A DNA stretch of 64,000 bases from Cladorhizidae sp. MBARI D1340-BT2 (Eukaryota; Porifera; Demospongiae; Poecilosclerida; Cladorhizidae): positions 20,949,490 through 21,013,489 of the forward strand of contig JAQNBH010000014.1 in NCBI GenBank assembly GCA_028752905.1. The letters run 5' to 3'. This document shows, one piece after another, positions 9,632-20,450 of the stretch. Under the pieces are notes generated by a model that searched no databases, was not told where the DNA came from, and saw only the letters and a program-made list of their open reading frames with translations. Each line of letters opens with the position of its first letter. The first letter of the stretch is position 1. The position numbers and the translations under genes were made by a program.

Positions 9632-10330
9632 ACTACCGGGGTCGGACGCGAGACGGCTCCCCCGGGGGCAGCCACCGCGCTGCGGCCCGACGCCCTTCTC
9701 GCGAGGGACGGTCGAGCCGGAATCTGTCTTCGCTCTCCGTCGCGACCGAACCTACGACGGCCTGTGTCCGCCTTCTGCTGCGCATTGCAAGTCCTCCGGC
9801 AAGAGCGCACGCGCGCCACGTCGAGGGAAACCCGGGTCGGAACCGTAATTAAGTTATCGGTGCCGGGCCCTTGAGTGCGGTCCACGGCCTTGCGGCCGAT
9901 GGACGGGCACTCAACTTGCTCAGAGCAGCTGCCCTGCGGCGGGAACGCATGCAACCTCCTCTCGAAATCAACATACGGACGGCGGCGGCGGCTCAACGGG
10001 CAGGCCTCGACCGGCTTACAGAGGGACATGGGCCAGACGAGCCTCTGCCGCCGATGCGGCACCCTTGGCATAACGTGACAGCCGACTGGTCGGGTCATGC
10101 GATGCGGTCCAAAAGAACCCGCGGCACCCCAACGAAATGACCGGCATGCCATCGTCTGCTTTGGGTGGGTTTGTGCACTGGTTCAGAGACCAGCAGTAAC
10201 CCCCCCCCTCATAGTAGCTCACGTAGACCATGTCCGAGGCAAGCGCATAAAGACATGTACTTGAACCTGAATAAGCGTATTGTTGTCTCAAGTTTTTTTG
10301 GCGACATGGACGTGAATGTCTTCCCCTCTC
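9632..10330 (-). other. 5' external transcribed spacer and promoter-proximal spacer
   Basis: GC-rich sequence lies directly upstream of the 18S 5' end. By position it is the 5' ETS. The transcription start and Pol I promoter cannot be located from sequence alone. No open frame here looks coding. Confidence 0.6.
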
Positions 10331-10772
10331 TGCCCCCTCTTGCCCATCTCCCCCCTCAACCCTCTCTCTCTCTCCCGCCGCTGCTCCCTCTCTCCCTTGC
10401 TCTCTCTCCCGCCGCTGCTCCCTCTCTCGCTTGGCTCTCTCTCTCTTCTGAAGGAATGAACATGGGGTCGAAAGGGAGGGTAGAAAGGGAGGGCAGGCTA
10501 TGTTTAGGGTTGGGAGAGGAACTGTCGGGGCCAAAAACAGATGGAGAAGATGGAAACTGGGCCCATGATAGTTAGAAAGAGGGAAGTGGGCCATGATGGC
10601 GAGGAAGAGTGAACTGGGCCTGAAATTGGAGGAAACTGGGCCCGAGAGTTAGAATGAGGGAAACCGACTGTGCCCCCCAAAAATACCAGGGGATAGTGGG
10701 CCCGAGATAGGTAGAAAGAGTGAACTGGGCCAATAATAGGCAGAAATGGGAAACTGCAAGATATCTTGGATT

Positions 10773-10808
<36 letters not shown>

Positions 10809-10912
10809 TAGAGCCCAAATTAGCTACAAAATGTAAAGAGAAGTCCTGGTGAGAAGTCCTGGTGCGTAAAAGTCATGGTTAAAAAAGTCCTTAGTGCATC
10901 AAAGACCTAGTG
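10331..10912. other. rDNA intergenic spacer, unique part with GATA microsatellite
   Basis: Pyrimidine-rich and purine-rich stretches lie here, with short degenerate repeats around GAACTGGGCC. A (GATA)n run of about eight units lies at 10775-10808. No gene is seen. Confidence 0.6.
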
Positions 10913-11112
10913 AGTTAAGTCCTAGTGCGTAAAGTCCTAGTGCGTAAAGTCCTAGTTCGTAAAGTCCTAGTGCGTAAAGTCCTAGTGCGTAAAGTCCTAG
11001 TGCGTAAAGTCCTAGTGGGTAAAGTCCTAGTGCGTAAAGTCCTAGTGCGTAAAGTCCTAGTGCGTAAAGTCCTAGTGCGTAAAGTCACAGTGCGTAAAAC
11101 GCCTAGTGCGTA
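10913..11112. repeat. Intergenic spacer 15-bp tandem repeat
   Basis: About 13 near-perfect copies of a 15-bp unit (GTCCTAGTGCGTAAA) lie here. The core GTGCGTAAA recurs elsewhere in this spacer and in the spacer at 42460-43329, so it belongs to the rDNA spacer. Arrays of short repeats are usual between 28S and 18S. Confidence 0.9.
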
Positions 11113-11360
11113 AATAATAATAATTATTATTATTAATATTTTTTCCCCTTTTTTTTCCTTCCTTCTTTCTTTTCTTCCCCTTCCCACCTTATCTCCCTTC
11201 ACTGTGAAGGACATGTCAAACTCGCAGCGCGTAAAACCTCAGACGAGCAAGAGCTTTCAGATTGACCGAGAGGTCTTATTGTTTACCCAGTGCGTAAAAA
11301 CTCGGAAAATTCCTGTACTTGATTTTTTTCTTCTTTTCTTTCCTTTTTTTCCTTTCCCCT
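11113..11360. other. rDNA spacer between repeat arrays
   Basis: AT and pyrimidine-rich sequence contains isolated GTGCGTAAA cores, including one after GTTTACCCA near 11290. No gene is seen. Confidence 0.5.
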
Positions 11361-11760
11361 TGCCCTTCACCCTACCGACCTGATGCGTAAAACTCCAGTG
11401 CCTAAAGCTTTTGACTAGCAAGACCTTTCCCCAGTGCGTAAAAATATTGGAGTATATATAAAGGGGTTTTTTCCTTTTTTTCCCCCCTTTCTTTTTTTCC
11501 CCCTACCGACCTGATGCGTAAAACTCCAGTGCCTAAAGCTTTTGACTAGCAAGAGCTTTCCGCAGTGCGTAAAGATATTGGAGTAGCTATATATAAAGGG
11601 GGTTTTTCCTTTTTTTCCCTTTCCCTTTCTTTTTTTTCCGCTTGCCCTTCACCCTACCGACCTGATGCGTAAAACTCCAGTGCCTAATGCTTTTGGCTAG
11701 CAAGAAGCTTTCCCCAGTGCGTAAAAATATTGCAGTAGTATATATATATATATATATTTT
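11361..11760. repeat. Spacer subrepeats of 131-150 bp with TATA-like box
   Basis: Three copies begin at CCTACCGACCTGATGCG near 11371, 11502 and 11652. Each carries CTCCAGTGCCTAA, GACTAGCAAGA (varied), AGTGCGTAAA and an AGTATATATA-type element followed by a pyrimidine run. A further copy lies at 42660-42775. They are rDNA spacer subrepeats. Promoter or enhancer activity is possible but not shown. Confidence 0.8.
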
Positions 11761-12025
11761 TGGGGGGGGGGGGGGGGGTTTCCTTCCCTTCTTTTTTCTT
11801 TCTCTCTCTCTCGCGCACTGCCCACGAACTGGTCGAATAGCCAGAGAAAATGCTGCTCTGAGTCTTAATTTTTTCCCCTCCACCCTTCTTTTGCACCTCT
11901 CTCGCCGAAATGTTGCAGACTTTTTGGTGGTGGTTTCATTTCGAGAGGACAGAGCCCGTATGGACCAAAGATATAAAGAAGGGGGGGGATGGGAGGGAAA
12001 AGAAGGGGGGAAAGAAGAAAAAAAG
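11761..12025. other. Spacer downstream of 28S (conserved with 43110-43329)
   Basis: A run of about 17 G is followed by a block (GAACTGGTCGAATAGCCAGA near 11827, CTCTCGCCGAAATGTTGCAG near 11898) shared with the second spacer and, in part, with 51140-51230. By orientation this is the 28S 3' external spacer. Confidence 0.65.
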
Positions 12026-12061
12026 ATCTTTAGGACAATCAAGGCTTAATCTCAGTGGATC
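12026..12061 (-). rRNA. 28S rRNA gene, extreme 3' end (antisense)
   Basis: AGGCTTAATCTCAGTGGATC followed by GTAGCAG is the reverse complement of the 28S 3' terminus. It matches 43340-43370, where the gene continues. Here it is cut by B2 after GTAGCAG. Confidence 0.85.
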
Positions 12062-12242
12062 GTAGCAGCTAACAGGAAGAGTCGACCATGCCAGTTTCCC
12101 ACGCAAAGTGGAGAAGGTGGACAATGTCCTGAAGGAGATATTGGAGCAGAAGGGGGAACAAGACATGTGGAGGCTGAACTGCCTCATATATGCTGGGGCA
12201 AAAGCTCTGGAGGCCCTACTAAAAAGAGGAGCAACCACCAGG

Positions 12243-12331
12243 GTAAGCACCCAAACATACTCAAACATACCCAAAATGACAAAGGTAACCCTTTTGATGA
12301 CAATGTTCTTTCCCCACACAATGCTGCCCAG
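12243..12331 (+). other. Intron-like segment 1 of family B in copy B2 (89 nt)
   Basis: The segment begins GTAAGCACCC after codon AGG and ends CTGCCCAG. It is GT-AG and 89 nt long. Joining the flanks continues ...ATTR into ARERIPN... in frame. Confidence 0.6.
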
Positions 12332-12421
12332 GCACGAGAGAGAATCCCCAACCAGGAGAGGACTCCAGAGGTGGACGTGCCGGAGGCGAGGACAGGAACT
12401 GAGCAGGACAAGAGTCCGAGG

Positions 12422-12476
12422 GTAAGCCAAGTAGATTCCTAGGTGAGAAAGATGGTCATGCACTTAAATCTCACAG
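12422..12476 (+). other. Intron-like segment 2 of family B in copy B2 (55 nt)
   Basis: The segment begins GTAAGCCAAG and ends CTCACAG. It is 55 nt long, as in B1 and B3. Confidence 0.55.
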
Positions 12477-14228
12477 GGAGACAGAAACCAACACCCAAGA
12501 CAACACAGGGACCAAAGAGGAAATCGAGACGGATATGGAAGGGAGCGAACCAGAAGAGAAAGCACCTAGAAAGCCCAAAGAGGGGAAAAACTCTATAAGG
12601 GAGCTAAGGAGGAATCTTGGGTGGCTCACCTTGGAGATTACGGCAAAAGGAGCAGGTCGAAATATCAGCAGGAGGCGGAAAAATCGGAGGTACAAGCTCA
12701 GGAAACGTTGGGGAGGAGATTCCAGAGGTAAATTGAGCGTATCAAGATTGAAAGAGCTCCGCACAAGAATGAAAGCCCTACTGAGAATCAGAACCAGAGT
12801 AAACCGCCGGAAGGCAATTTACCCGAGGAAAAGACAAACAAACAAGCACTTCAGCACGTCCGGCCCGAGGAGCCTCAAGGGGAAACCAAAGAGATCAAAG
12901 ATAAGCCCGGAGCAGGCACAAAAGATAGCCACCTTCTGGAGCGAACTATGGGGTACAAAGGGAGAATGGGACCCGAAGAACGACGTCTTCAAGAGCTGGA
13001 TAGCCGAATCAAGGGAAAAGATGGAGGTGGTAGAAGAAGGAGAGTACAACAAAGAAGAACTATGGAAGCGGGCAATGGCCAAAGGAGGAAAGTGGAAGGC
13101 ACCTGGCCCAGACAGAATACAAGGAGCATGGTACATGATCGTCCCAAAAATGGCAAAGAGCATGGGCGAACTGGTGTGGGAAACAATGGAGGGTGAGAAG
13201 GAGGTCCCCAGTTGGTTAGTGAAAGGCAGGACAGTCCTGATACAAAAGGAAAACTGCGAAGGGAGACCCAAACAGTACCGCCCCATCACCTGCCTTAACA
13301 CAGCATATAAGCTGCTGACAGGAATGCTAGCAGAAATGCTGACAAGGCATGTGATGGACAGCGGGGTGCTGCCTGAGGAACAGAAAGCCATACGCAGAGG
13401 CACAAGGGGCTGCCTGGATGCGATAACAATAGACCAGGCAGGAAATAAGCAAGCCCAAATGGAGAGGAGGGACCTATCGATGGCATGGATCGACTTCAGG
13501 AAGGCCTATGATGTCATACCATACAAGTTGGTAAAGAAGGCACTAAGAGCGATTAAGACCCCCCCCCCCCCCCCGAAGGTAATATCAGGACTGATGCCTA
13601 AATGGGCTATAAACATCGAAATCCAAACCAACCAGGGGACCAACACCACCATACCAATCACACTAAAAAGAGGAATATTCCAGGGGGACTCGTTGTCCCC
13701 ACTCCTGTTCTGCCTGTGCGTGGCCCCAATTTCACACGCCCTGAGGAAGGAAATTGGTTTTACGGCAGCACACAGAACAGGCCCGCTGACACACCTGATG
13801 TTCGTAGATGACCTAAAAGTGTACGCCAGAAACAGAAGCCAACTAAATGAAGTGGTCCTCAGTGCAGAAAGGACAGCCAGCGCAGTGGGAATGACACTGG
13901 GGCTAAAGAAGTGTGCAGTAGTCCACATGGTCAGAGGGAGACAGAGACGAGGAGGAGGATCAGAGATAACCACCGGAGAAATTATTGGAGAACTGGGAGA
14001 GGAGGAGACCTACTAATACCTCGGAGTGGAGCCGAGGTTTGGGGTGGACCTAGGAAAAACCAAGGCAGGAATTGAAAAAGAGTTCACCCTAAGAACAAGG
14101 GAAAACTGGGCGTCCCTCCTCACGGCGTAGAGAAAGGCAGAGACCGATAACCTGTGGTGTGTGGCAGTACTAAGATACTCCCTGGGGACGATATGCTGGT
14201 CAAGAAGTGAAGCCAAAGAACTGGACAG

Positions 14229-14286
14229 GTAAATCTAAACCCAATACAAATGTGCTGCCTTAACCACTCTGTGAACTGTATTGCAG
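14229..14286 (+). other. Intron-like segment 3 of family B in copy B2 (58 nt)
   Basis: The segment begins GTAAATCTAAAC and ends GTATTGCAG. It holds in-frame TAA stops. Its removal rebuilds codon AGG and the run Leu-Asp-Arg-Lys-Thr-Arg, which matches Leu-Asp-Arg-Leu-Thr-Arg in family A, where no gap exists. Confidence 0.75.
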
Positions 14287-14722
14287 GAAGACACGCCGAA
14301 TTATGAGGCAATACCAGAGCCACCAGTACGCAGCATCAGTGGCCAGACTCTACCTACCCAGAGCAGAAGGAGGTAGAGTACTGCAGAGCATAGAACAAGC
14401 ATGGGAGCTCGAGACAATTGCGACAGCAAGGTATCTACTAGGGAACAGGGACCACAGAGTGCGAGAGGCAGCAAAATACCTCCAGAGAATGGAACGAGGG
14501 CGTGGATTGATGACGCACGCCCAACAGATCGGATCCAAGTACGGACATGAAGACATCCTCACCAAAGAGGTTTGGAACAGTGACACAGGGAGAGAGGGAG
14601 ACAACCACAGGGAAACAGGGAGAATACAGAGGGATATCGAGGGAAAACAAGCTGGGGACAAGGGAAAAGAAAATCCTCCACCGGGAGTTTGCGATACAGA
14701 CGCTGAAGCCAGAATGCGACCG

Positions 14723-15609
14723 GCAGTCGTTGAAGGCACTCCACACTTGTGAGGTTTGCCATGGAGGTTGATCTTAGTGCATCCAGCTCTTATAAAATTA
14801 TATGTATGTATTTTATATATATATATATATATATAAATATATAATTGTAGATATATTGCCTTACACCTTACACCAACTAATTTGACATACATTCATTGCT
14901 TGGATTTTTAACCAGTATATTCATTGGTTTGTCTTCCAAAACTGCAATAGTTGGTCAGTAAAAAAAAAAAAAAGAGATAAGAAATCCTTGGGTACTCTGG
15001 GTGCCATTGATAGATTACTTCCAGACACCACAGTAAAGGGTGCTGGAGTATGAGCTATGTCATCTATAATAATGGTTGGACAGTATGTTATTCTAACAAA
15101 ATAATTCTGAACAAGAAATTACTTGTTACATCCTCTGTCACATCCTCTGTCCAGGTAAACTGCTGCAATGTGACTGTGGCTACTCTCCCTCTTCGTCGCT
15201 ATTCCACCCCTTCTACTTCCGAGATCCACACCACTGCCCCTGCTACAGCATTGCACTCCCAATCCACTCCTATATTACTGCTTCCTGCTTGCATATCACT
15301 ACTTTCCATTCTACCCTGACAAGCACTACTCCTGACAAGCTGGACCCCCTATCAAAGCAGCCCCACCCAAGTGTTCTTCATTACCCACACTATTTCCCCC
15401 ATAGCTGTCACTACCAGTTTCACTAGTATACTCATTCACACTCTATACTTGATCAGTTTACATCTGACATCATTGCTATACACTCCTCACTTGAATAGAA
15501 TTTTCTGGCCATTTTTACTAAAGCAGGAAAAAGCAACAGCTAGTTTGTTTGCTTACAGCTGGATCATGGCCCCAGTGGGGCTCAGTTGTGGTCATGTTCA
15601 ACTACAACC
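14723..15609. other. Unassigned sequence
   Basis: AT-rich sequence contains a (TA)n run at 14816-14834. No gene, repeat family or rDNA match is recognised. The short open frames here lack any family motif. Confidence 0.5.
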
Positions 15610-17191
15610 TTAAGGGGGGACTACACCTGAAAAACTTTGGAGGTTTTTTGATTTTTTTAATCAGTTCAAACTGTTGCTGTACATATCTACTAGCCAATTC
15701 TAAAGTTTTAGAGCTATTGGATGCTCCATTTCAAAGTTATGATGGTTTTTGTCCATGCATTTCTTATTGATTTGAAGAGATTTGAAGAGAAACCAACAAG
15801 GAACACTAAAGGGGGGGACAGCACCATTTTTAAAATTAAAACAAATAAACTTGTGGTTACCACTTTATAGCTCTGTAGATTCTGTCAACTTCATGGTATG
15901 GACTTGATATATAGCTCAAAAGATAGGTCTCTCTTTGTGCTCTCTGTTGATACTAAAATATTTTTCATGGGTATAACTATAGCCTAGTTACTGGACCTAA
16001 AGTGGAGGGAACCTCAAAAACCTGAATGCCTGAACTGGCAGTATAAATATTTCCTGATTGCCAAGTGCTAGAGAGTTGAAATTAGCACCAGTGGCTAGAG
16101 GAGGCCCTACTCTATTCAATGAGTGTTTTCATAAGGCGCTAAAATGTAAGTAGGTGGTCAAGCGCGCGGGTGGAAAATGAGTTTTATGGATTATTAACGA
16201 AATTCATTTTCCACCCACGCGCTAGACCACGCTTGACCACGTACTTAGATTTTAACGCCTAATAAAAACCCTCATTGAATAGAGTAGGGCCTCCTCTAGC
16301 CACTGGTGCTAATTTCAATTCTGTAGCACTTGGCAATCAGGAGATATTTATACTGCCAGTTCAGGCATTCAGGTTTTTGAGGTTCCCTCCACTTGTAGCT
16401 CCCGTAACTTGGCTATAGTTATACCTATGAAAAATATTTTAGTATCAACAGAGAGCACAAAGAGAGACCTATCTTTTGAGCTATATATCAAGTCCATACC
16501 ATGAAGTTTACGGAATCTATGGAGTTATAAAGTGATGACCACAAGAAGAAAAAGGGGGGGAAATACATGTGGGTCACTCTCCCCCAAAAATGCAACTGTC
16601 CCTCCTTCAACACATTATTGCCAGGAATTTTGAAAATCTATTTTGTTCTGATTTTGCGGCGAACATACCTTTGCCACACTTGACTCAATTTCGATATTTG
16701 AGGATTCATTTGAGAGCTCTTTTAGTGATCTGTGATATAACGGTTTGATTTTTTTTTTAACTTGAAGCATTGCCGAGTTATGGTGATTAGAAGAGGTGAC
16801 TGTCACAGATTTTGCGTTTATTTTGTGTGGTTGGAAATGAAATGCCTTAGAACTAATGAACAAGAGATGTGTTGAAAAATATGCCTCCGTTATATCACAA
16901 CTAAATGTCTTGGTAAGCTACAAACCAAATTTGGGCATCTGTAGACCAGGCACTTGGGAAATATCCTCGCCGCAGTTTGGGGGGTGCAATTTTTGGAGTG
17001 ACCCTTGCCTTTTTGGATGTATCTTCTAAGAAAATGTGCCTATAGAGACATTTCACATATCATCTTAAAGCACACAGAATGAGCAACAAGTTGGTATAAA
17101 AAATATCTTCACAGAAGAAAGGGAGGGAAAGTTATGATGGCTACAAAAATGCGTTCAAATTTTGGTGGTTTCAGGTGTAGTCCCCCCTTAA
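15610..17191. mobile_element. TTAA-flanked MITE with a palindromic insert
   Basis: TTAA at 15610-15613 and 17188-17191 flanks inverted termini GGGGGGACTACACCTGAAA (15614 onward, and reversed before 17188). There is no transposase. TTAA flanks suggest mobilisation by a piggyBac-type transposase. The palindrome at 15816-16602 sits inside, probably a later insertion. Confidence 0.8.
15816..16602. repeat. Long palindrome (foldback element), copy 1
   Basis: Two arms of about 330 bp (15850-16185 and 16205-16540) are near-perfect reverse complements around a short centre at about 16195 (TGGAAAATGA...TCATTTTCCA). The arm ends read GTGGTTACCACTTTATAGCTC. The outer edges read GGGGACAG and, reversed, GGGACAGTTGCATTTT. 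Related copies lie at 48845-49577 and 61021-61720. Confidence 0.85.
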
Positions 17192-17594
17192 GTGGTTCTT
17201 GTACACCAATGATAACACCACAGCTGCTGTTAACATAAGAGCTAATTAAAGAACTAGCTTCAAGGTCACGAATTCGTGACAAGAACTAGCGGTAGCGTTC
17301 AAGGTCACGAATTCGTGACGCTCGTCCCCGTGACTGTTAATTTAAATGTCACGAATCCGTGACGCTCGTCCTCACGACTTAATTAATTGTGTCACGGATT
17401 CGTGACGCTCGTCCTTTAAGGGTTAATGCAATTCTCAGAAAAAAATTAACAGAAAAATAGACGCATTTTACTACTACTGAACTCACTGTATTGTAATTTT
17501 CACAATACATTATTGTATATCTTCGCTTATTATAATTTTATTACTGTTGATCATCTTTGAATTTGCTATTGCTTCTACGTTCCCTTCTCTATAC
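17192..17594. repeat. Four copies of a 16-bp palindrome GTCACGAATTCGTGAC
   Basis: Copies lie at 17265-17280, 17304-17319, 17348-17363 (one change) and 17391-17406 (one change). The last three are each followed by GCTCGTCC. Spacing is 39-44 bp. The rest of the stretch up to 17594 is AT-rich with nothing recognised. Confidence 0.8.
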
Positions 17595-17814
17595 TCAGGG
17601 GTGTATTTAGGGGGGGGGCGGGGGGGGGGGGCATTCGCCCCCCCTTGTATCATTCTCGCCCCCCCCCTTGAAATTAGAGATATTTTTTTAAATAATGTCA
17701 AGAAAGGTGTAATACAAGAAAGGTGTAATAAGCTTATGATATCAGGTTCAAATGATAGGAATGTCAAACTGAGGTTCTTCTTGGTTTTCTCTGCCATACG
17801 TCCACAATCTCTTC

Positions 17815-19966
17815 AAGGTCGCTCTCAGAGAGTACTTCTGGTGCCTCTACAGCAATCCTCATAAGGTGAGAAAGGCTGCAGTCACTTAAGAGAATTACGC
17901 AAACGAGTCTTGATCATCTTCATCTGTGAGAAGCTTCTCTCCACAGAAGCAGTAGAAACTGGAATCGATAAGCAGATGGAGGCAATCTTGTGCAAATTGG
18001 GAAACATGGCCTTGAGCATGTCGTTTGAAACAAGTTCTTTCAGCTGTGATGCAGTAGTATCCCGTGGTTGCTTGACTAACAGCTGCGGAATGTAACAGCT
18101 GGCGGAATGTTTTCCACTCTGTAAGTATTTCAGTGGAAATCATGTCTGTCTTCACTGTTTCTTCTCCATCCAATGTTTCTGCATCTCTATCTTCTCCGTA
18201 GTGAGCAATCAGTTTCTCAACAGACGTGTCTCCATAAGTGGGAAAAGATACTGAATCTGGTTTTGGAACTTTCCGTGGATCGAATATAGACAATGCTGAT
18301 ACAACAGCGTTGGATGAAGAAAATCGGCTTGTTATGTTGGCCTTTAAATCAGCAACAAAAGGCTTACCAACAACATTCTGGAACGAAAGTATTTTATCAG
18401 CGTCAATAGACACCTTTGTAGATGACTTCAAGTCTTCAACGTTTTCAAGAAGCTCCAACACCCAGTTCGCTCCAGGCAAAACTGCATCATCCAAGGATTT
18501 AACAGTAGCATCAACAAGGAATGATATCAACGAGAGGTCAAGCTGCTCTGCTGAAGTGCTTTGCTGAGCTTGGCTACTTGTGGTAGAGTGAAATCAAGCA
18601 AATATATAGCTGCAATCGTAGACAATTTGCAGAGGGCACCATGGATTCCAAGAGCTTCTGGCTCGTGGGACGTCTCGTAGATGTTCCCAATGGTGATTAC
18701 AATTGCAGAATAACTTGCTTTGACAGCTTTGACACACCTTTCATGTGCCAGCCAGCGTGTGTCAGATGGCTTGATCACTTTCATTTCTGGAAGTTCAAGA
18801 ACGTGCTGTACCTCCTTCAGACACTCTGCTCGCTTGGAGGAATTGCGAAAATGCTTCCAAAGAGTAGTCAATGTTCTGTAAACATGAGCAATTCCAGGAG
18901 TTTTATTGGCAGCTTGCACACAAGCCAACTGCAGTAAGTGACAGTGGCAGTGTATAAACAGAGCGTGAGGAGTATGTTTCTTGATACGTGCCTGAACCCC
19001 GGTCTTTCGTCCAGAAAAAGTTGCAGCTCCATCAAATCCCAATCCAACTATTCTTCCGACTTGTAGACCTTTCTTCTTTAAACAATCGATGAGATTAGAA
19101 TAGATGGTCTCTGCATCAGCCTTCTTCAATGGAATAAGCTCCAGAAAGCACTCTACTGGTACACCATCTTCCTCCCAGCGGCAAAACACAGACAATTCTT
19201 CTACGTTGGTGACATCTGTGCACTCATCTGCCATGAGGCTGTACATAGGTGCCTTTTGAAGTCGCTTCAGAATCGACTCCTCCACCCATGTCCCCAATGA
19301 TTCGATGAATTCAACCACAGCCACTCTTGATGTGTACACAGCATTTCTTGGTGCAGTTTCTAAGAATTGCTTCAAATGTTGGCTGCCACATCGAACCACC
19401 ACGTCAACCAGCTTCTCAAATTTTGTCGAATGTGCAACTTGTTCTTTCGTAAGAAAATGAGTGAGTAGGATCAGGCACTTCACTGCAGCTCTGTTCTGAG
19501 CTCTTTTGCGAGCTAAAACATTCTGGAGTTGCTGTACAACTGTTCCACCTTTGGCTGCTCCTTTAGCTGCAAAAAGAACTTGAGTTGCATGGATATGGAA
19601 GTCACTTCTCGCATGAGCTTTCATTTTTTCAACAGCTTTCTTCCAATTTCTGCAAGGTTGTGTGACCCACACTCCTCCAGTACGCTGCAGACCAGATTGC
19701 TTGCAAACCTTGCAAAAGGCACCATCGCTATCCTGGTCATAATAGAGCCAACTGAAATCTTTCTCCCAGCTCTTAGAGTATTTTCTCTTCGTGGATACAG
19801 AAGAGCGGTGTTTGTTTTGCTTGCTTTTCTTTGAAGGTGGAGGACTAAGGCTAGGACTAGATGCCTCGACATGCTCAGAGCTATCTGTTCTGCTATCTTC
19901 GCTATCGCTGCTATTAGCATGAGAAGAGGCTTGAGAAGTACTTGCAAAGTATGAGCGAATATCCAT
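17815..19966 (-). pseudogene. hAT transposase (ZNF862-like, TTF-type zinc finger), two frameshifts
   Basis: The first frame (19966-18527, 479 aa) has an acidic Ser-rich N-terminus, a TTF-type zinc finger (FCKVCKQSG... HARSDFHIHA, about residues 75-135), and the RNase-H-like core with MADECTDVTNVEEL, GFDGAATFSGRKTGV and HCHCHLLQLAC, then SDTRWLAHERCVKAV. A 1-bp shift near 18528 moves to a second frame (18530 to about 18095). Another shift near 18095 moves to a third, which carries the C-terminal dimerisation motif PVSTASVERSFSQMK near 17950. All catalytic landmarks are present, so this is a recently dead copy or one with sequencing indels. Promoter elements are not evident upstream of 19966. 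Confidence 0.88.
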
Positions 19967-20006
19967 ATTAATATGAAGAGAAATCAGCTAGTAAGGTTTC
20001 TTTTAT

Positions 20007-20450
20007 AGAGACTTTAAGACCATGACATAATGGACTGAGTTAAAAATACTGAGAGAGAGTGGGAAAGAAGGAGGGAACTGAAGAAGTGACAAACCTACAA
20101 AGGAGAACACGTGGTGGTGTGTGATGACTTTAAGACCATGACATAATGGACTGAGTTAAAAATACTGAGAGAGAGTGGGAAAGAAGGAGGGAACTGAAGA
20201 AGTGACAAACCTACATAAAAATACTGAGAGAGAGTGGGAAAGAAGGAGGGAACTGAAGAAGTGACAAACCTACAAAGGAGAACACGTGGTGGCGTGTGAT
20301 GACATCATGTCTAAGATTAGACTTGAAGACCATGACATAATGGACTGAGTTAAAAATACTGAGAGAGAGGGAGTGGGAAAGAAGGAGAAACAAAAGAAGT
20401 GACAAACCTACAAAGGAGAGCACGTGGTGGTGTGTGATGGTGTGATGTCA
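20007..20450. repeat. Tandem repeat of about 118 bp upstream of the hAT transposase
   Basis: The block TAAAAATACTGAGAGAGAGTG starts a unit near 20039, 20157, 20215 and 20351, with AACCTACAAAGGAGA and ACACGTGGTGG in most units. One unit is shortened to 59 bp. The array lies inside the hAT, between the transposase start and the right terminus. Confidence 0.8.

Larger units (their letters stand above)
12062..14722 (+). mobile_element. Family B non-LTR retrotransposon, copy B2
   Basis: B2 is inserted antisense to the 28S 3' end. The 5' join (GCAG/CTAACAGG) falls inside the element compared with B3, so it is 5'-truncated. Homology to B3 ends at GCGACCGG near 14722, so the CCHC, nuclease and 3' UTR are missing. 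Confidence 0.8.
12080..14722 (+). pseudogene. Family B polyprotein fragment with three intron-like gaps (RT domain), copy B2
   Basis: The block MWRLNCLIYAGAKALEALL (near 12164) precedes segment 12243-12331. The stretch ARERIPNQERTPE precedes segment 12422-12476. A long uninterrupted RT frame then runs 12535-14016 (493 codons) with QYRPITCLNTAYK, AWIDFRKAYDVIP, FQGDSLSPLLFCLCVAP and MFVDDLKVYA (13800). A Lys codon became TAA at 14014. A TAG at 14128 is shared with B3. Segment 14229-14286 splits Asp-Arg from Lys-Thr-Arg. A poly-C run (13560-13574) lengthens a proline stretch. A single-base loss near 12505 puts the region before 12535 out of frame. Confidence 0.8.

Noticed and set aside
9547..10152. 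201-codon - strand frame across the 18S start and ETS, with overlapping + strand frames
   Set aside because: It overlaps rRNA and GC-rich ETS. It is a chance open frame.
10913..11112. CRISPR-like array
   Set aside because: The 15-bp units are directly adjacent with no variable spacers, and they sit in an rDNA spacer.
12026..12062. Claiming a 28S-specific target for family B from the B2 junction
   Set aside because: B1 and B3 have other flanks, and B2 is 5'-truncated, so one junction does not define a target.
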